A stretch of DNA of 7,305 nucleotides from an uncultured Eubacteriales bacterium (lineage in GTDB: Bacteria > Bacillota > Clostridia > Oscillospirales > Oscillospiraceae), in NCBI GenBank assembly GCA_900555735.1, contig USMI01000097.1, forward strand, positions 1-7,305. Reading direction: 5' to 3'. This document shows positions 4,610 to 7,305 of the stretch, piece after piece. The position numbers and the translations under genes were made by a program. Every line of letters begins with the position of its first letter. Position 1 is the stretch's first letter. The notes under the pieces were generated by a model, which worked only from the letters and a program-made list of their open reading frames with translations, searched no databases and had not been told where the DNA came from.

Positions 4610-6403
4610 TCAGTCGCGGGACTTGCTGTCCACGATCTCGTGCAGCTTGGCGCTGAAATTGGCCAGCGTCATAGCGCCCAGATCCTCGCCCTTGCGGGTA
4701 CGGACGGAAACGGTGCCGCTCTCCATGTCGCGGTCGCCCACCACCAGCATGAAGGGGATCTTCTCCAGCGTGGCCTCGCGGATCTTCTTGCCCACCTTCT
4801 CGTTGCGGCTGTCCACCTCCACGCGGAAGCCCTGCTTGCGCAGCTCCTTGGCGGCGTCGGCGCAGTAGTCAGCGGCACGGTCGGTAATGGGCAGGAAGCG
4901 GACCTGCTCGGGCATCATCCAAGTGGGCAGCGCGCCGGCGTACTCCTCGATCAGATAGGCCAGCGTACGCTCGTAGCAGCCCAGAGAGGTGCGGTGGATG
5001 ATATAGGGCAGGGCCTTGTTGCCGTTCTCGTCGATATAGTACATGCCGAAGCGCTCGGCCAACAGCATATCGATCTGGATGGTGACAAGGGTGTCCTCTT
5101 TACCGTACACGTTCTTGTACTGGATATCCAGCTTGGGACCGTAGAAAGCGGCCTCATCGATGCCGATGGTGTACTCCACGTCCAGATCCTTCAGGATACG
5201 CTCCATGGCGGACTGGGCATGCTCCCACTGCTCAGCGGTGCCCTCATACTTGTTGTTGGGGTTGGCGGGATCCCACTGGGAGAAACGGAACGTGCACTTA
5301 TCCAGCAGGCCCACGGTGCCCAGACAATACTTGGCCAGATCCAGACACTGCTTGAACTCCTCCTCCAGCTGGTCGGGACGCAGCACCAGATGGCCCTCGG
5401 AGATGGTGAACTGGCGGACGCGGATCAGGCCGTGCATCTCACCGGAGTCCTCGTTGCGGAACAGGGTGGACGTTTCGCCCAGACGCATGGGCAGATCACG
5501 GTAGCTGCGGCCCCGGTTCAGATACACCTGATACTGGAACGGGCAGGTCATGGGACGCAGGGCGAAGCACTCCTTCGTCTCGTCCATGGGATCGCCCAGA
5601 ATAAACATGCCGTCCAGATAGTGATCCCAGTGGCCGGAGATCTTATACAGCTCCCGCTTGGCCATCAGCGGGGTCTTGGTCAGCAGATAGCCGCGCTGCT
5701 GCTCGGTGTCCTCCACCCAGCGCTGCAGAAGCTGGATCACGCGGGCGCCCTTGGGCAGCAGGATGGGCAGACCCTGACCGATGCAGTCCACGGTGGTGAA
5801 ATACTCCAGCTCACGTCCCAGCTTGTTGTGGTCGCGCTTCACGGCCTCCTCCCGCTCCTTCAGATAGGCGTCCAGCTCGTCCTTGTTGGGGAAGGCCACA
5901 CCGTAGATGCGCTGCAGCTGCTTGCGGCTGGAGTCGCCCCGCCAGTAGGCGGCGTTGCAGGCGGTCAGCTTGATGCCGCTGCCCTTGATGCGGCCGGTAG
6001 AGTCAACGTGAGGACCGGCGCACAGGTCCACGAACTCGCCCTGACGGTAGAAGGAGATGTGCGCATCCTCCGGCAGATCGTTGATCAGCTCCACCTTGTA
6101 GGGCTCTTCCTTCTCCTCCATGAACTTGACAGCCTCCTCGCGGGGCATCTCGAAGCGCTCCAGTCTCAGCTTCTCCTTGCAGATCTTCCGCATCTCGGCC
6201 TCGATCTCCGCCAAATCGTCGGGGGTAAAGGCAAAGGGTGCGTCCAGATCGTAATAGAAGCCGTTGTCGATGCTGGGGCCGATGGCCAGCTTGACCTCGG
6301 GATGCAGGCGCTTCACGGCCTGGGCCAGAATGTGGGAGCAGGTATGCCAATAGGTCTTGCGGTACTGCTCGTTTTCAAAGGTATAGATGTTTTCTTCGCT
6401 CAT
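4610..6403 (-). CDS. thrS: Threonyl-tRNA synthetase, form without the N-terminal TGS domain
   Basis: This class II synthetase charges tRNA-Thr with threonine in the cytoplasm. Its 597 residues start directly in the editing (second additional) domain, so the roughly 60-residue TGS domain of the E. coli enzyme is absent. The editing site is complete: HTCSH (His20, His24) and CAGPH (Cys128, His132). The catalytic core has its zinc ligands: Cys287 in RPMTCPFQ, His338 in ISEGH, His470 in IIHRTSLG. Motif 2 is represented by TSTLFRNEDSGEMHGLIRVRQF (split across 311-332), and the C-terminal anticodon-binding domain runs from about 500 to 597. The Cys-His spacing of 51 equals that of E. coli Cys334-His385. 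The TCPFQYQVYLN and RQFTISEGH variants match, as far as I recall, a TGS-less lineage in Clostridia. The start at 6403 follows AAGGAGGA (6411-6418). Expression is controlled by the T-box leader directly upstream. Confidence 0.96.
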   Translation of the reverse strand: MSEENIYTFENEQYRKTYWHTCSHILAQAVKRLHPEVKLAIGPSIDNGFYYDLDAPFAFTPDDLAEIEAEMRKICKEKLRLERFEMPREEAVKFMEEKEEPYKVELINDLPEDAHISFYRQGEFVDLCAGPHVDSTGRIKGSGIKLTACNAAYWRGDSSRKQLQRIYGVAFPNKDELDAYLKEREEAVKRDHNKLGRELEYFTTVDCIGQGLPILLPKGARVIQLLQRWVEDTEQQRGYLLTKTPLMAKRELYKISGHWDHYLDGMFILGDPMDETKECFALRPMTCPFQYQVYLNRGRSYRDLPMRLGETSTLFRNEDSGEMHGLIRVRQFTISEGHLVLRPDQLEEEFKQCLDLAKYCLGTVGLLDKCTFRFSQWDPANPNNKYEGTAEQWEHAQSAMERILKDLDVEYTIGIDEAAFYGPKLDIQYKNVYGKEDTLVTIQIDMLLAERFGMYYIDENGNKALPYIIHRTSLGCYERTLAYLIEEYAGALPTWMMPEQVRFLPITDRAADYCADAAKELRKQGFRVEVDSRNEKVGKKIREATLEKIPFMLVVGDRDMESGTVSVRTRKGEDLGAMTLANFSAKLHEIVDSKSRD

Positions 6404-6410
6404 AGGAATA

Positions 6411-6418
6411 TCCTCCTT
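6411..6418 (-). promoter_or_regulatory. Ribosome binding site of thrS
   Basis: AAGGAGGA on the minus strand lies seven bases before the ATG at 6403. It sits just downstream of the leader terminator, so it is transcribed only when the T-box reads through. Confidence 0.8.
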
Positions 6419-6434
6419 GTCGTTGGGGCGGGAT

Positions 6435-6470
6435 AAAAAATCCCCACCCCTGATGTGTTCAGGGGTGAGG
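6435..6470 (-). terminator. T-box leader terminator upstream of thrS
   Basis: The arms 6459-6470 and 6442-6453 form a 12-bp stem (CCTCACCCCTGA with TCAGGGGTGGGG, one G-U). A run of six T follows on the minus strand (6440-6435). The 5' arm contains CACCCCT, which can instead pair with the AGGG of the T-box sequence. This gives the expected terminator/antiterminator switch. Confidence 0.9.
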
Positions 6471-6673
6471 TAAAAATGCTTTACTCCACGGTTCCACCCT
6501 GCTTACGGCCTTGCAGCCGTCGCTTTCGGCTCCTTTAACGGGAAGCGCCCGTCCTGCTCGTCGCAGGCGGCTCGGGAGTGGTACATGCCGCGTCGTGGGC
6601 AGGATGCTTTCAGCCGGGGCATCCCTCTCTTTGGCCGGTGACAAACGGTTTCTTCTCCGTCATTGCCTTTGAT
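6435..6673 (-). ncRNA. T-box riboswitch (threonine-specific) controlling thrS
   Basis: The leader RNA senses uncharged tRNA-Thr. Visible on the minus strand, 5' to 3': an AATGACGGAGAAGAAACCG start (about 6662-6644), an AAAGAGAGGG stretch typical of stem I (about 6635-6626), a GTACCAC segment with a likely ACC threonine specifier at 6582-6580, and the conserved T-box AGGGTGGAACCGTGG at 6500-6486. The intrinsic terminator follows. The TGGA of the T-box is where the tRNA acceptor end pairs; the A predicts a U discriminator base. When tRNA-Thr is uncharged, the antiterminator forms and thrS is transcribed. T-box motif, terminator and downstream gene agree; the specifier position is by inspection, not by folding. 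Confidence 0.93.
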
Positions 6674-6679
6674 TACCGT

Positions 6680-6708
6680 ATTATATCGCCGATTTCCGCC
6701 CTTGTCAA
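6680..6708 (-). promoter_or_regulatory. Consensus promoter of the thrS leader
   Basis: The minus strand reads TTGACA (6708-6703), a 17-bp spacer and TATAAT (6685-6680): a perfect match to the SigA/sigma-70 consensus in both boxes and spacing. The transcript would begin near 6673, just before the first T-box stem. A maximal promoter fits control by attenuation rather than by initiation. Confidence 0.9.
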
Positions 6709-6792
6709 CTGGGAAAACGTAGGAATTTGCACAGAAAACAGCCGTTTCCACCATCGCTTCTCCGACGCGGGAGAGATATTGCGGCTTTCCGC

Positions 6793-6821
6793 TTGCAATC
6801 GGCCGCCGCCTGTGATATCAT
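6793..6821 (+). promoter_or_regulatory. Divergent promoter of the HAD phosphatase gene
   Basis: TTGCAA (6793-6798), a 17-bp spacer and TATCAT (6816-6821) lie on the plus strand. A TG one base before the -10 box (6813-6814) makes an extended -10. Transcription would start near 6828 and give a leader of about 25 bases. It points away from the thrS promoter, with about 85 bp between the two -35 boxes. Confidence 0.6.
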
Positions 6822-6853
6822 CGGGCGCAGAACGACACGAAAGGATGATACCT

Positions 6854-7305
6854 ATGATATACCAGACGTACCTGTTCGACATGGACGGCACGCTGCTGGA
6901 CACACTGGATGACCTGACCGCCGCCGCCAACCACACGCTGGCGCAGTACGGCTACCCCCAGCGCACCCGCGAGGAGGTGCGGCAGGGTCTTGGCAACGGC
7001 GCGGTGAAGCTGATCGCCGCCTTGCTGCCGGAGGGGGAGGATACGCCGGGTTTCGACGCCATCATGCGGGACTATAAGGCGTGGTATCAGGCCCACACCT
7101 GCGTGGAGACCCGCCCCTACCCCGGCATCCCGGAGCTGCTGGACCAGCTGCAAGCGGCGGGCGTCCAGTGTGCGGTGTTCTCCAACAAGGCGGATGCCCT
7201 GTGCGGCGGCATCATTGCCCACTACTTTGGCACCGGCCGCTTTGACGCCGTGCGGGGCAACCGCCCGGGCGTACCTACCAAGCCCGACCCCACCGGGCTG
7301 TACGC
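6854..7305 (+). CDS. HAD-superfamily phosphatase, phosphoglycolate phosphatase (Gph)-like, N-terminal part
   Basis: The gene opens at ATG 6854, eight bases after AAAGGA (6840-6845), and runs off the right edge; 150 residues are visible. HAD motif I is FDMDGTLLDT (residues 8-17), with nucleophile Asp9 and acid/base Asp11. A helical cap domain follows (about 18-90), ending in RPYPGIPELL, typical of subfamily IA. Motif II is VFSNK (Ser110) and motif III is TKPDP (Lys143). The fourth motif (a DxxxD or DD pair) is beyond the window. The pattern fits Gph-like enzymes that hydrolyse phosphoglycolate or other small phosphomonoesters. Substrate cannot be assigned from this part, and related pyrophosphatases or sugar phosphatases are possible. 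It is transcribed away from thrS and is probably unrelated to it. Confidence 0.9.
   Translation, partial: MIYQTYLFDMDGTLLDTLDDLTAAANHTLAQYGYPQRTREEVRQGLGNGAVKLIAALLPEGEDTPGFDAIMRDYKAWYQAHTCVETRPYPGIPELLDQLQAAGVQCAVFSNKADALCGGIIAHYFGTGRFDAVRGNRPGVPTKPDPTGLY

Noticed and set aside
4598..6436. 612-codon plus-strand ORF opposite thrS
   Set aside because: It is an antisense shadow of thrS. Its translation is rich in His, Gln, Gly and Leu, has no ribosome site and resembles no family, while the minus frame carries all ThrRS motifs.
6459..6754. Short minus-strand ORFs in the thrS leader
   Set aside because: They lie in the T-box RNA and its promoter. Their codons are explained by the conserved RNA elements, and there is no ribosome site.
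1..7305. Insertion sequences, CRISPR arrays, tRNA or rRNA genes, phage attachment sites
   Set aside because: No transposase motif, terminal inverted repeats with target duplications, spaced direct repeats or structural RNA genes other than the T-box leader were seen on either strand.

Overview
The window looks like a GC-rich Clostridia chromosome, most likely Oscillospirales/Oscillospiraceae. This is inferred from strong AGGAGG-type ribosome binding sites, a T-box-controlled threonyl-tRNA synthetase without a TGS domain, a TAXI-type TRAP transporter and a Firmicutes-style mraY-ftsW neighbourhood. Five genes lie on the minus strand and one partial gene on the plus strand.

Layout from left to right. 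The 5' part of an FtsW/SpoVE/RodA-type cell-wall polymerase gene (minus, runs off the left edge) is preceded by a 381-codon ORF (minus). The first ~265 residues of that ORF are the N-terminal part of a TRAP 4TM/12TM fused permease, and the last ~115 are the C-terminal third of MraY (phospho-MurNAc-pentapeptide translocase). Upstream of it is the TAXI solute-binding lipoprotein of the transporter (minus), with its own consensus-like promoter. Its domain order is permuted: the segment that normally ends a TAXI protein sits directly after the signal peptide. An AT-rich gap of about 280 bp holds that promoter and a terminator for the next gene. Then come pepD (Xaa-His dipeptidase, M20 family, minus) and thrS (minus), separated by 63 bp with a hairpin. 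thrS has a complete leader: a perfect TTGACA-17-TATAAT promoter, a T-box riboswitch with an ACC (Thr) specifier and a terminator. A divergent promoter at the right drives the start of a HAD phosphatase gene of the Gph type (plus, runs off the right edge).

How the genes fit together. thrS with its T-box is a self-contained threonine-responsive unit, and pepD directly downstream could be partly co-transcribed. The TAXI binding protein and the TRAP permease form a transporter operon, but the permease is cut off in frame and its tail replaced by MraY. MraY followed by FtsW is the usual order in a dcw (division/cell-wall) cluster, so the ORF joins a transporter operon to a cell-wall operon.

The two most unusual features are adjacent: the in-frame TRAP-MraY chimera and the circularly permuted TAXI protein. 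Both breakpoints are precise, in frame and lie in short repeated or conserved sequence. They could reflect real recombination, a metagenome assembly join or another artefact; the sequence alone cannot decide.
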